A stretch of DNA of 64,000 nt from Pictodentalium vernedei. Its lineage: Eukaryota; Mollusca; Scaphopoda; Dentaliida; Dentaliidae. Position 1 is the stretch's first letter, and the number at the start of each line of letters is the position of its first letter. The stretch lies in contig CM062289.1 in the NCBI GenBank assembly GCA_031216915.1, positions 248,001,187-248,065,186 of the forward strand, given 5' to 3'. Position numbers and translations under genes: made by a program. Positions 44,820 through 54,462 of the stretch are shown here, piece after piece. The notes under the pieces were generated by a model that saw nothing but the letters and a program-made list of their open reading frames with translations, was not told the DNA's origin and did no database searches.

Positions 44820-46604
44820 TTTTTAGCTCAACTTGACAAAGTCAAGCTGAGCTATTGCCATCATTTCTCGTCCATCAGCGTATGTACGTACGTATGTTAG
44901 TATGTACGTTAGTACGTACATACGTCCACAATTTCCTTTGGCACACCATACAGGGCACATTTATGATCGGATTGCTTTGAAACCTGGTATGCTTGTTTGG
45001 GGTGACCTCTAGATGGGAGCTATCGATTTTCTCAATTTCCGTCAAAAAATGTTGCCGAAGCGAACGTTCTTAGAACTTAGTTTAGTCAGACCTCAATATT
45101 TCCCTTTGGCACAGCCTACAGGGCACATTTATGATCGGATTGCTTTAAAACCTGGCATGCTTGTTTGGGGAGACCTCTAGATGGAAGCTATCAATTTTCT
45201 TCCATTTCCATCAAAAAATGTTGCCGCGGCCAACGTTCTTAGAACTTAGTTTAGTCAGTCCTCAATATTTCCCTTTGGCACACCCTACAGGGCACATTTA
45301 TGATCGGATTGCTTTGAAACCTGGCATGCTTGTTTGGGGTGACCTCTAGATGGGAGCTATTGATTTTCTTCCATTTCCGTTTGTCAAAAAATGTTGTCAC
45401 TAGCAAACTATCTTTGAACTTAGTTTAGTCAGACCTCAATATTTCCCTTTAACACACCTTTCAGGGCACATTTATGATCAGATCACTTTGAAACTTGGTG
45501 TGTGTGTTCAGGGTGACCTCTAGATGTGAGCTATGGCTTTTTTTCACTTACATAAAAAATTATTGTCGTTATCACCAGCCTTTGAACTTACTGCATTTGT
45601 GCATCAACTTATCCCTTTTGCACTCTCTGCAGGGTATATTTATGAATTTCCATAAAAAAAAAACAACCAAAACCATTGCCACAAGCAATGACCTTAATGC
45701 ATTTGAGCATTAACATCTTCCTTTGGCATGTCTCAGAGGGCACATTTATTATCAGGTTGTTTTGAAACTTTGTATGCTTATGCAGGGTGACAAAGATAGG
45801 AGCTATTGATTTTCTATTCATTTCCATCAGTAACTGTTGCTGTTAGCAACAATCTTTGAATTTATTGCATTTGTGCATCAACATTCTTTGACATGGTCTA
45901 CAGGCCACATTTATCATAGGATTGTTTTTGAACTTGGTGTGCTCATTAGGCAAGACCTTTAGATAAGAGCTATTGATTAGTATTCATTTCTGTGAAAAAA
46001 GTTGCCATTTACAATAATCTCTGAACATACTGCATTTGTGTATCAACATTCTGACGTTGTGCACACGCAACGCTGTTATGTTGTTTATTAGGGTTTAACG
46101 ACACATTAACAGCCAGGGTCATATCATGTCGGTAACAGTTTTACGGGTGGAGGAAGCCGGAGTACCCGGAGAGAACCACCGAGCAACGACGAGCAGCTGT
46201 CAGCTCTCCAGCATCGTAACTCTGAACTCTGCACCGCGGCACATGCAGGGTTAGATTGGTTGAAGACACGCGCACCATCGACGTGCAGTACGCCTTAGCA
46301 CACTGCGTCATCGTGCCCCCCATGTAGGCAATCGGAGTTAAGTGCCTTGCCCAAGGACCCAACGCGGGAGCACGAATCAGTCGCTGAAATGGTCACCCAT
46401 CCAACTACTAACTGCGCTCGACGTTGCTTAACTTCGGTGATCTGACGAGAACCGGTTACCGCGACGCCACCGCGCTCCCTGCTGTTATGTTGAAATTTCA
46501 TCAAATAACATTGGTACCAATTGTCTTCAATTTTGCCATTTCATTTATAACTTACCAAGTTCAAGTTTGTCAAGTTGAGCTACAGTGTCATTGACACTTT
46601 CATT
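44820..46604 (+). mobile_element. hairpin family G, interrupted by a SINE
   Basis: TTTTTAG, hairpin AGCTCAACTTGAC-AAA-GTCAAGCTGAGCT, then a GTAC/GTAT-rich microsatellite and about seven ~170-bp units (CCCTTTGGCACACC, CAGGGCACATTTATGATCGG, GACCTCTAGATGGGAGCTAT). GTCAAGTTGAGCT (46569-46581) is the exact inverse of the 5' AGCTCAACTTGAC, followed by hairpin AGTGTCA-T-TGACACT and TTTCATT. The 3' end is the same as that of family A although the cores differ. Confidence 0.65.
46083..46492 (-). mobile_element. 5S-rRNA-headed SINE
   Basis: On the minus strand the head (about 46455-46391) reads like 5S rRNA: CTCGTCAGATC, GAAGTTAAGCAACGTCGAGC, TAGTTGGATGGGTGACC, covering the A-box and C-box of the internal promoter. 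The body (CCTTGGGCAAGGCACTTAAC, GTGCTAAGGCGTACTGC, CGGTGGTTCTCTCCGGGTAC) is shared with the tRNA-headed SINEs. It sits inside family G. Confidence 0.75.
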
Positions 46605-47007
46605 AATGTTAAGTTTCCTGTTTACCTCACACTTAGACATTTTCAGTGTGTTAACGTTTCTATTCAGGGCAGCTGCCGACACCCTTTTCATCCTATGGCC
46701 TTTATATATATTTATTCTATATGGTGGTGCTTATTATCATTCTACCACTATTTAACCCTCACCTTATGTGTTTTAAACCATTCTCTTAAACTTTTTTATT
46801 TATTTACTTACGTTTAGTTTTTTGTTTTGCTCAGAATTTCATGTTTAACTTAGTGTTTATGTCAGTTTCTATGTTTTACTTTTAAGATGTTGTGTTTAGG
46901 TCAGCTTTGTCACATGTTATGACCCTGTTTGATACAGTTCTTGTGTTTGCCAAAGTTACTATCAAAGAGGAATGTTGGTGAGCTATAGGGTGCTGGCGTC
47001 GTTCTTG

Positions 47008-47315
47008 TTATACCTCCACCGGGGGTATATAGGAATCGCCTTGCCCATCTATCTGTCCATCCATCCGTCTGTCCATCCCAAAATTCAATCATGAATAAGT
47101 TGTAAAGTACTTGGTTAAGTGAGTTGATATTTGGTATATCCTATTGCTGTATACCCATAGTGAAATGCAGGTGTCGTTCGAGATTTTATTGCCAGAGTCA
47201 TTACCCTTTATGGACTTAGTATTTGTATATACCCAAAAACTGTATCACCTATAGCCAGACTTGCATTGTTAAACAAGCGGGGGTATCTTTTTGTGTCACC
47301 ATATGGTGACACTTT
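47008..47315 (+). mobile_element. short element, family H
   Basis: The head TATACCTCCACCGGGGGTAT with GTCCATCC microsatellite is related to the 9312 family. GCGGGGGTAT (about 47277) is the inverse match. The 3' hairpin is a perfect 20-base palindrome GTGTCACCATATGGTGACAC (47293-47312). Only about 300 bp, with no tandem core. Confidence 0.45.
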
Positions 47316-47484
47316 ATTTTCCTTTTCTGAGTATCAAAATGAAGCACCTATACAATGTGCTAACATATTTTTTTAAAATCGACTTGATAGCAATCTTTAT
47401 TTTGGGTTGGCCTGCACATTGTGGGGGTATTTCGTTAGCTGTGCTTACAAACAGGTCTAGTTTCAGAATTGTTGGAAATCACAT

Positions 47485-50043
47485 TTTTCAGCTCACCTGG
47501 CCTAAAAGGCCATGTGAGCTTTTCTCATCACTTGGCATCCGTCGTCGTCCAGCGTCCTTAAACTTTTCACATTTTCATCTTCTTCACTGTAACTGAACTA
47601 AACTTGGCAGGTATGATCTATGCAGATGAAAAACATGGCTTCCAGAGGCATTCTTTGATTCTGGTTGGTGGATTTTCAAAAATCTTCTCCTCTGAAAGTG
47701 CCAGGCTAAATGTTTTGAAACTTCACATAAATGATGACTGGGATCCTCTCTACCAACGATCCTCATTTAATGTTGATTGGATAACAAACATGGTTGGCTT
47801 ATAGTTACTGTAGAAACCCTATGGGAAATCACATTTTCATCTTCGTTTCTGGAACTACTGAGCTGGCATAAACCAAACCTGGCAGGAATGGTCTATGGGA
47901 GGTCCTCTACAAACGATCCTCATTTTGTTCCTGTGTGTTGAAAAATATGGCCGCCAGAGGTATTCTTTGATACTGGTTTGTGGATTTCAAAAATCTTCTC
48001 CTCTGAAACTGCCAGGTCAAATTTTTTGATACTTCACATAAATGATGCCTGGGACCCTCTCTACGAACGATCCCCATTTAATGTTGATCGGGTTGTAAAC
48101 ATGGCCATAATTGCGGCTTATAGTTACTATAGAAACCCTATGGGAAATCACATTTGCATCTTCTCTGGAACTACTGAACCAAACCTGGCAGGGATAGTCT
48201 ATGGGAGGTCTTTTACAAATGCTCCTCATTTTTGTTACCATGCATCGAAAAACATGGCTGCCAGAAGCATTTTTTGATTCTGATTGGTGGATTTTGAAAA
48301 ATCTTCTCCTCTGACACCACAGGGCCAAATGTTTTGAAACTTTGCATGGTTGATGACTGTGACACCCTCTACCAACGATCCACATTTAATGTTGATCGGG
48401 TTGCAAACATGGCTACAATTGTGGCTTATAGTTACTATGGAAACCCTATGGGAAATCACATTTTCATCTTCTCTGGAACTGCTGAGCTGATGTGAACCAA
48501 ACTTCACAGGAATGGTCTATGAGAGGATGGAAATATGTGGCCTCCAGAGGCTATATTCTAATGCTTAACCCAATATCTCTCCTGTCTGCACGAAGATCGG
48601 TACTGTCAGCAAAATACTTGTTTTTTGAAAATCTGGTAAGGGTTGGTTCCAGTTTTCTCCACTGAGAACTGGGGAAAAACCCAAAATATTGTGTATACAG
48701 TACAAGTCAAAATAAGCTGTAGCATTAACTGCAATAAACTAAGTAAACTGTTGCTCCTGCACTGACAAGATCAGAATCTGACATTTTCTGGAAAGCTATC
48801 AGTGAGAGCTTTCCAGAAAATGATGTCAGCTTCTGTTCCTATCAGTGTAGGAAGAGAAAGATACATAGTTTATAGGATTATCCTACAACTTATTTTGACT
48901 TGTACTGTAAACAAGTGCAGCTGTAATTATGTTAATACATGTATAACTCTCAAGTTACTTATCAGAAAATACTGATTGATGACAGGTGTTTGGAAAACCA
49001 TGGAAGTTTTGTTTATATTCTCTTCCCATCATGTCAGCTTAGCTGATTAGTAATTATATCATTTAAAATATGACAAAATTGGAGTAAAATCTGTTTCCTG
49101 TAACCCTTTACCTATCCAAAGCTATTTTGAAAGAGAATACTGTCTGAAAAAATTGTAATTTTCAAAATATTTAACCTTCTTTTACTTATTTTTTTGTTGA
49201 AACAGAATTCATAAATGTGTGCATTTTCAAGAAAATCTTCTTTGAAACTACAATGCCAAATGGTTTGAAAACTTAATGTAACTGATGACTGTAACCCCCT
49301 CTACCAGTGATCCTCATTTAATCTTCATTGGGTTACAATTATGGCTGCAATTGTGGCTTATAGTTACTATAGAAACCCTATAGGAAATCACATTTTCATC
49401 ATCTTCACTGAAAGTACTGAGCCAATGTGAACCAGACTTGGCAGGCATGGTCTATGAGAGGTTCTCTACAACTGTTACTCATTTTATTCCTGTTGGACGA
49501 AAAACATGGCCACCAGAAGCATTCTTTTGATTCTGATTGGTCAGTTGATAGCTCTTCTCTTCTGAAACCACAGGGCCAAATGGTTTGAAACTTTGCATGC
49601 TTGATGACTGGGACACCCTCTACCAACATTCCTCATTTAATGTTGATCGTGTTGCAAACATGGCCACAATTGCAGTTTATAGTTACTATAGAAAAACCCT
49701 ATGGGAAATCACATTTTCATCTTCTCTCTGGAACTACTGAGCCGACTTGAACCAAAACTTGACAGGAATAGTCTATAGGAGGCCCTCTACAAACGATCCT
49801 CTTTTTGTTCCCGTTGGTTGGAAAATATGGCCACCAGAGACATTCTATGATTCTGTTTGATGGATTTAAATATTTTGAAACTTCACGTGATTGAGGACTG
49901 GGACACCTACTACCAATGATCCTCATGTAATGTTGCAAACATGGCTACAATTGCAGCTCATAATTACCATGGAAAGCCTATGGGAAATAACATTTTTATA
50001 TGTAGTTCCAGGTGAGTGATTACAGGCTCTTTAGAGCCTCTAG
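47485..50043 (+). mobile_element. hairpin family I (complete, CTAG end)
   Basis: TTTTTC and hairpin AGCTCACCTGGCC-TAAAA-GGCCATGTGAGCT, then CGTCGTCC and ~300-bp units (ACATGGCTGCCAGAGGCATT, CTCCTCTGAAACTGCCAGG). CTCACCTGG is matched by CCAGGTGAG at 50008-50016, followed by hairpin AGGCTC-TTTA-GAGCCT-type and CTAG-TTTT (50040-50047). The ending fits a Helitron-like 3' end. It is interrupted by a MITE at 48696-48909, with unassigned sequence around it. Confidence 0.65.
48696..48909 (+). mobile_element. TA-flanked palindromic MITE
   Basis: CAGTACAAGTCAAAATAAGC at 48698 and the near-exact inverse ending 48907 are flanked by TA. The centre is hairpin ATTTTCTGGAAAGCT-ATCAGTGAG-AGCTTTCCAGAAAAT. TA target and CAGT ends fit a Tc1/mariner-type non-autonomous element, different from the 21050 family. 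Confidence 0.65.
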
Positions 50044-50139
50044 TTTTCACCTCCTAATGCATTCCTGAAGTTCATACATGTATTTTCACACTTAAAAAAG
50101 TTCAAGGTCACTGAGATCACCCAGGGATCAAAGAGATCA

Positions 50140-50714
50140 TTTTTAGCTTTACTTGACAAAGTCAAGATAAGCTATTGCTATTGCCATCATATGTGCGGAG
50201 GTCTGTTAGTCTGTCAGTCTGTTCACATTTTCCTTGAACACAGGCTACACCAAGTAGTTCTTGTCCAATCGTCACAAAATTTCTTATGCAGGTTTGGGGT
50301 TAGGTCTAGATGAGAATGTCCCCTTTTGGTCACATTTGGTCAACCGTGATGGCTGCCCGAGGCCAAACCTCAAAAACATTTAGCATAGTCTACAGGTTGT
50401 ATTTATGAAGGGATTTGGTAACTTGGTAGTATGATTCTGTATAATGTCTAGATGAGAACGTCCCCTTTTGGCCATGATCTGTCAACCGTGATGGCTGCCC
50501 AAGCCCGAAACCCAAAAACTTTTACTCAGTCTACAGGTCGTAATTAATATGGAGAGATTTCATTGTAACTTGGTTGGATACCTTCATATGATGTCTAGAT
50601 GAGAACATCCCCATTTGGTCGCGATCTGTCAACTGTGATGTCTGCCGAGCCCAATAACCTTTAGCACAGTCTACATGTCGTATTTATGGAGTGATTTCAT
50701 TATAACTTGGTATA
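50140..50714 (+). mobile_element. hairpin family J (5' part)
   Basis: TTTTTAGC and hairpin ACTTGAC-AAA-GTCAAGATAAGCT, a GTCTGTTAGTCTGTCAGTC microsatellite and four ~125-bp units (TCTACAGGTCGTATTTAT, AGATGAGAACGTCCCCTTTT, GTGATGGCTGCC). A SINE interrupts it at about 50715. The 3' end was not found. Confidence 0.5.
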
Positions 50715-51092
50715 TTATATTTATTTATTGGTGTTTAAGGATGCATACTTATGCACAATGGCTAATCACAACCGTGACAGTTTTACGGGTGGAGGAAGCC
50801 AGAGTACCCAGAGAGAACCACTCCCCAACATCATAACTCCGCACTGCAGCACAGGCAGGGTTAGATTGGTTGAAGACATGCGCACCATCAACATGCAGTA
50901 TGCCTTAGCACACGGCACCATCATGCCCCCATGTGGACAGTCGGGGTTAAGTGCCTTGCCCAAGGACACAATGCGGTAGTCCGATTCGATCGTTCAGACG
51001 GTCACCCATCTGAGGACTAACCAGGTTCAACGTTGCTTAACTTCGGTGATCTGATGAGAACCGGTTACCGCAACACCACTGCAACCCCGATC
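50715..51092 (-). mobile_element. 5S-rRNA-headed SINE, second copy
   Basis: The minus-strand head at about 51090-51000 (GTAACCGGTTCTCATCAGAT, ACCGAAGTTAAGCAACGTTG, CAGATGGGTGACC) is the same 5S-derived head as at 46083-46492. The body is the shared one (GTCCTTGGGCAAGGCACTTA). Confidence 0.75.
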
Positions 51093-51616
51093 GTCTATTA
51101 ACATTTTTGGTTTTTGACCGATAACTCCAGTTTGGATTATTTTATCTCAACCAAAGTTGGTACAATTCAAATTTGTGTACATATAGATGATATGTTTTAA
51201 AATGTGGTTTCATTGTTGATAAATGATCAACACAATACCTATAATGAGTCGTAAAACCATGTTGCTTAATATCACCACCGAATGGGTAAAACAACCCAGC
51301 ACCACTTTTGACTGTTGTCTGCACTGATCAGCATTTGAACAGCAACCCTGTTTTTATGCTTCCAAGAGATTTCGGGAGCATTATGTTTTCACCATGTCCG
51401 TCCATCCATCTGGCGTTCGTCGTCCCATGTCAGTCTGTTAACTTTTGGTTTCTGTCAAATAACTCAAGAACCGCTTATTTGATCAAATCATTATTTTAGG
51501 GGTTAGACAATGCTTTCTTTCGATTTTGGTCCCACTAGCCAATTCAATATGGCCTCCATGGCAGCCATATTGAATTTGGTTTCCGTCCAATAACTAATGA
51601 ATGCTGACTCGAATCA
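51093..51616 (+). repeat. fragments of GTCC-type repeats
   Basis: 51370-51600 has GTCCGTCCATCCATCTGGCG, AACTTTTGGTTTCTGTC and CAATATGGCCTCCATGGCAG, a partial head and core related to family C. 51093-51369 is otherwise unassigned. Confidence 0.4.
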
Positions 51617-52460
51617 TTTTTAGCTCACCAACTTTAGTTGTTTGAGCTTATGGCATGGCTCGATCGGTCGGTGTCGGCATCGGCGTACATGTCCAATAAT
51701 GTTAAAGCTTCTGTTTAGGTCACTTACTCGCCCTATTTCCATATCATGGCCTTTATAATGATGCTATATGATGATTATTATCATTCTACCATGATTTAAC
51801 CCCTCATACCCTGCATTTTAAACATTTTTCTTAACATTTTTAGTTGCGTTTAGTTTTCTGTTTAGCTCGGAATTTCATGTTTAACTTAGTGTTTAGGTCA
51901 GCTGCTGTGCTCCTTCTCTTCCCATGGCACTTATATTCATCATACATGTTCCCCAGTATCATTGTTCCATGATTAACCCCTCATACTCTGCATTTTAAAC
52001 ATTTTTCTTGAAATTTTTAGTTGCGTTAAGTTTTCTGTTTAGCTCGGAATTTCATGTTTAACTAAGTGTTTATGTCAGCTGCTGTGCTCCTTTTCTTCCC
52101 ACGGCACTTATATTCATCATACATGTTCCTCAGTATCATTGTTCCATGATTAACCCCTCATACCCTGTATTTGAAACATTTTTCTTGACATTTTTAGTTG
52201 CGTTTAGTTTTCTGTTTAGCTCGGAATTTCATGTTTAACTTAGTGTTTAGGTCAGCTGCTGTGCTTCTTCTCTTCCCATGGCACTTATATTCATCATACA
52301 TGTTTCTCAGTATCATTGTTCCATGATTAACCCCTCATACCCTGCATTTTAAACATTTTTTTGACATTTTTTGTTACGTTTAGTTTTCTGTTTAGCTCGG
52401 AATTTCATGTTTAACTTAGTGTTTAGGTCAGCTGCTGTGCTCCTTCTCTTCCCATGACAC
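51617..52460 (+). mobile_element. hairpin family E, copy 2, with empty DIRS site
   Basis: Head TTTTTAGCTCACCAACTTTA then GGCATGGCTCGATCGGTCGG. The sequence CGCCCTATTTCCATATCATG at 51731-51750 is uninterrupted, whereas at 36895/43386 it is split by the DIRS element. Four ~180-bp tandem units follow (AACCCCTCATACCCTGCATT, GTTTAGCTCGGAATTTCATG) at about 51785, 51970, 52150 and 52330. The 3' end was not defined. Confidence 0.6.
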
Positions 52461-52465
52461 TTATA

Positions 52466-52502
52466 GGAACCCCAAGCGGGCCGTAGGCCCGCAAAGGGTT
52501 CC
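52466..52502. repeat. nested perfect hairpin
   Basis: GGAACCC (52466) pairs with GGGTTCC (52496), and inside it GCGGGCC (52476) pairs with GGCCCGC (52486) around GTA. It directly follows the family E core and may be the terminus of an unrecognised element. Confidence 0.6.
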
Positions 52503-53451
52503 ACATACCCAATCAGATAAATGTGTTCCAGAACAGAATTCTCTATAGCCGTCAATGTGATTTTTGAAGTGGACAGTAAATTTCAGTGAAAAAACCACGT
52601 AACTTCCGGTGTCGAATTGCCCATGCAATTGCAATTGGCCTGGACCCTCTGGGAATCAAATGTTTTTTGTTTCGCCTCAAAGCTTTGCGTGATACATTGG
52701 CCTACATATCTACACTTCAGGGGTAACCAGGTCTTCTCAACCGAGAACCGCGACAAATCAGCGGCCGGCCAAAGTGTTACTATTATTACTCGAGTTCTGT
52801 CCTTCTGGAGGTTTGTCAATATGCTCAGCTGATGATCTCGTCATTTCAGATCGAACTCTCAGTCCTGATTTCGTTGCAGCTTGTCTGCCAGTGATAACCT
52901 CAATCGAAAAAAACGTACATATAACCGATAATATAACTGATAATTGTTGTTATATTGGTGCGATTGTATACAGATATGCATTGACACGTACCTCGTGAAA
53001 TATCAAGATGAACAGAAACTCAGTTGTTGAATGTTAAGGTGTTGTAAAAGTAAGGAAAAGTTTGCTTGAAAAAGGGTATACGGACGTTTCGTCCGCAAGC
53101 CGAGTCGTCCGCTTGTCAAGAAAAATATTGTCTGCACATTTTCTACATTTCGAACAAGACACCCACCCCCTACTAACGTGTGACATTTCCCCAGATTAAG
53201 CCCAATATTCTCACATATAAAGCCTCCTGATGTTGTATTTGTGTTAAGAGTGTGGTGTACAACATCATCTTTAAGGTTTGAAACACAAATGATGTCATAT
53301 ATTGGCTGATATATTGATATGTTTTTAAAAAATTGCACAAGTTGGAAATGCACATTTTTGGTGCACTCAAGAGACTCACCCACCCCCACATCACGTCTTG
53401 CAAATTTTTGATCCCCCCCCCCCCCCCAAGGACCCCCCTCCCCCTGGAACA
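52503..53451. other. unassigned sequence with C tract
   Basis: A 15-base C run is at about 53413-53427. No gene or repeat family was recognised. Confidence 0.35.
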
Positions 53452-53960
53452 ATTGCAAAATTATAAGATTATGTTACGGAACTTAATATAACAAGTTTTG
53501 ATGCATTTCTTAATATAATTATAACACGTTTTGATGCGTTTCTTAATATTATTAATTCCTATAATACATTTGCTAATAATTTCGTGATTATTCATTGTAA
53601 AGCACCGGTGATGCTCTTCCAAGAATAATTGCAAAATTCTAAGATTATGTTGCAGAATTTTAATAAACCATAAATTTTGATGCGTTTCTTAATATAATTA
53701 ATTCTTATAATACATTTGCTAATAATTTTGCTATTATTCATTGTAAAGCGACGGTGCGCCTTGATGAATACTTGCAAAATTATAAGATTATGTTGCAGAA
53801 CTTAATATAACAAATTTTGTTGCATTTCTTAATATAATTAATTCTTATAATACTTATGCTAATAATTTTGCAATTATTCACTGTAAGGTGCCGGTGGAGC
53901 TCTTCAATGAAAAATTGCAAAATTATAAGATTATGTTGTGGAACTTAATATAACGTGCAT
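53452..53960. repeat. AT-rich satellite, four ~145-175-bp units
   Basis: ATTGCAAAATTATAAGATTA recurs at about 53451, 53628, 53771 and 53924. Units also share TTTTGATGCGTTTCTTAATA and a GC-richer end (AAAGCGCCGGTG-type). No terminal hairpin. Confidence 0.65.
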
Positions 53961-54462
53961 ATACTTCAAGAACTTTTACTGTAATAATATAATTTTTATT
54001 GGTAATCCATTGAATAAACAGTAATTAAAATTTATTAGATGGCTGGATAGTTTATTTTGTTCTGACATTTCTGTTTTCAGAATTTCATACACATATATGA
54101 AATTTAATGCAAGGAGGTACATTAAGATATATTACAATGGAGGTACATTAAGATATATTACAATAGGTACTATACAATAAATTATACAATAAAATTATTA
54201 TATAAATAAAAAATGATTCAAAATGCAATACTTGAATACTTTCCCCCAGCGAACGAGTTTCGGACATGTTGTGGATAATTGTAGAGGACGACTTGGGTAA
54301 AATTGCAGCGGACGATTTGGTTAGCAGACGAAATGGGTGTAATTCGTAAAAGTGATACTGATAGGTTGCTTTCAGTCCCGTTAGAAACCAAAACAAAGTA
54401 ATAATGTGTTACTTTTTGGTGCATCTGTATTTCTGAACAGTGCTTCGTAGTTTCAAAAACTA
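53961..54462. other. unassigned AT-rich sequence
   Basis: A short tandem of GGAGGTACATTAAGATATAT occurs near 54115-54165. No gene recognised. Confidence 0.35.

Larger units (their letters stand above)
36787..46915 (+). mobile_element. hairpin family E, copy 1, broken by three insertions
   Basis: The head TTTTTAGCTCACCGACTTTA with hairpin AGCTCAC/GTGAGCT runs to 36902. It resumes at 43386 (CCATATCATGGCCTTTATAA), at about 44146, and at about 46605-46915. It is interrupted by the DIRS element, family F and family G. The copy at 51617-52460 gives the uninterrupted order for the first junction. That all later pieces belong to one original element is inference. Confidence 0.5.

Noticed and set aside
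46391-46492. 5S rRNA gene
   Set aside because: Only the internal promoter part resembles 5S rRNA, the start is altered, and it continues into a SINE body. A second copy at 51000-51090 has the same fusion.
53452-53960. CRISPR array
   Set aside because: Repeats are long, diverged and contiguous with no unique spacers, and the window is clearly animal nuclear DNA.
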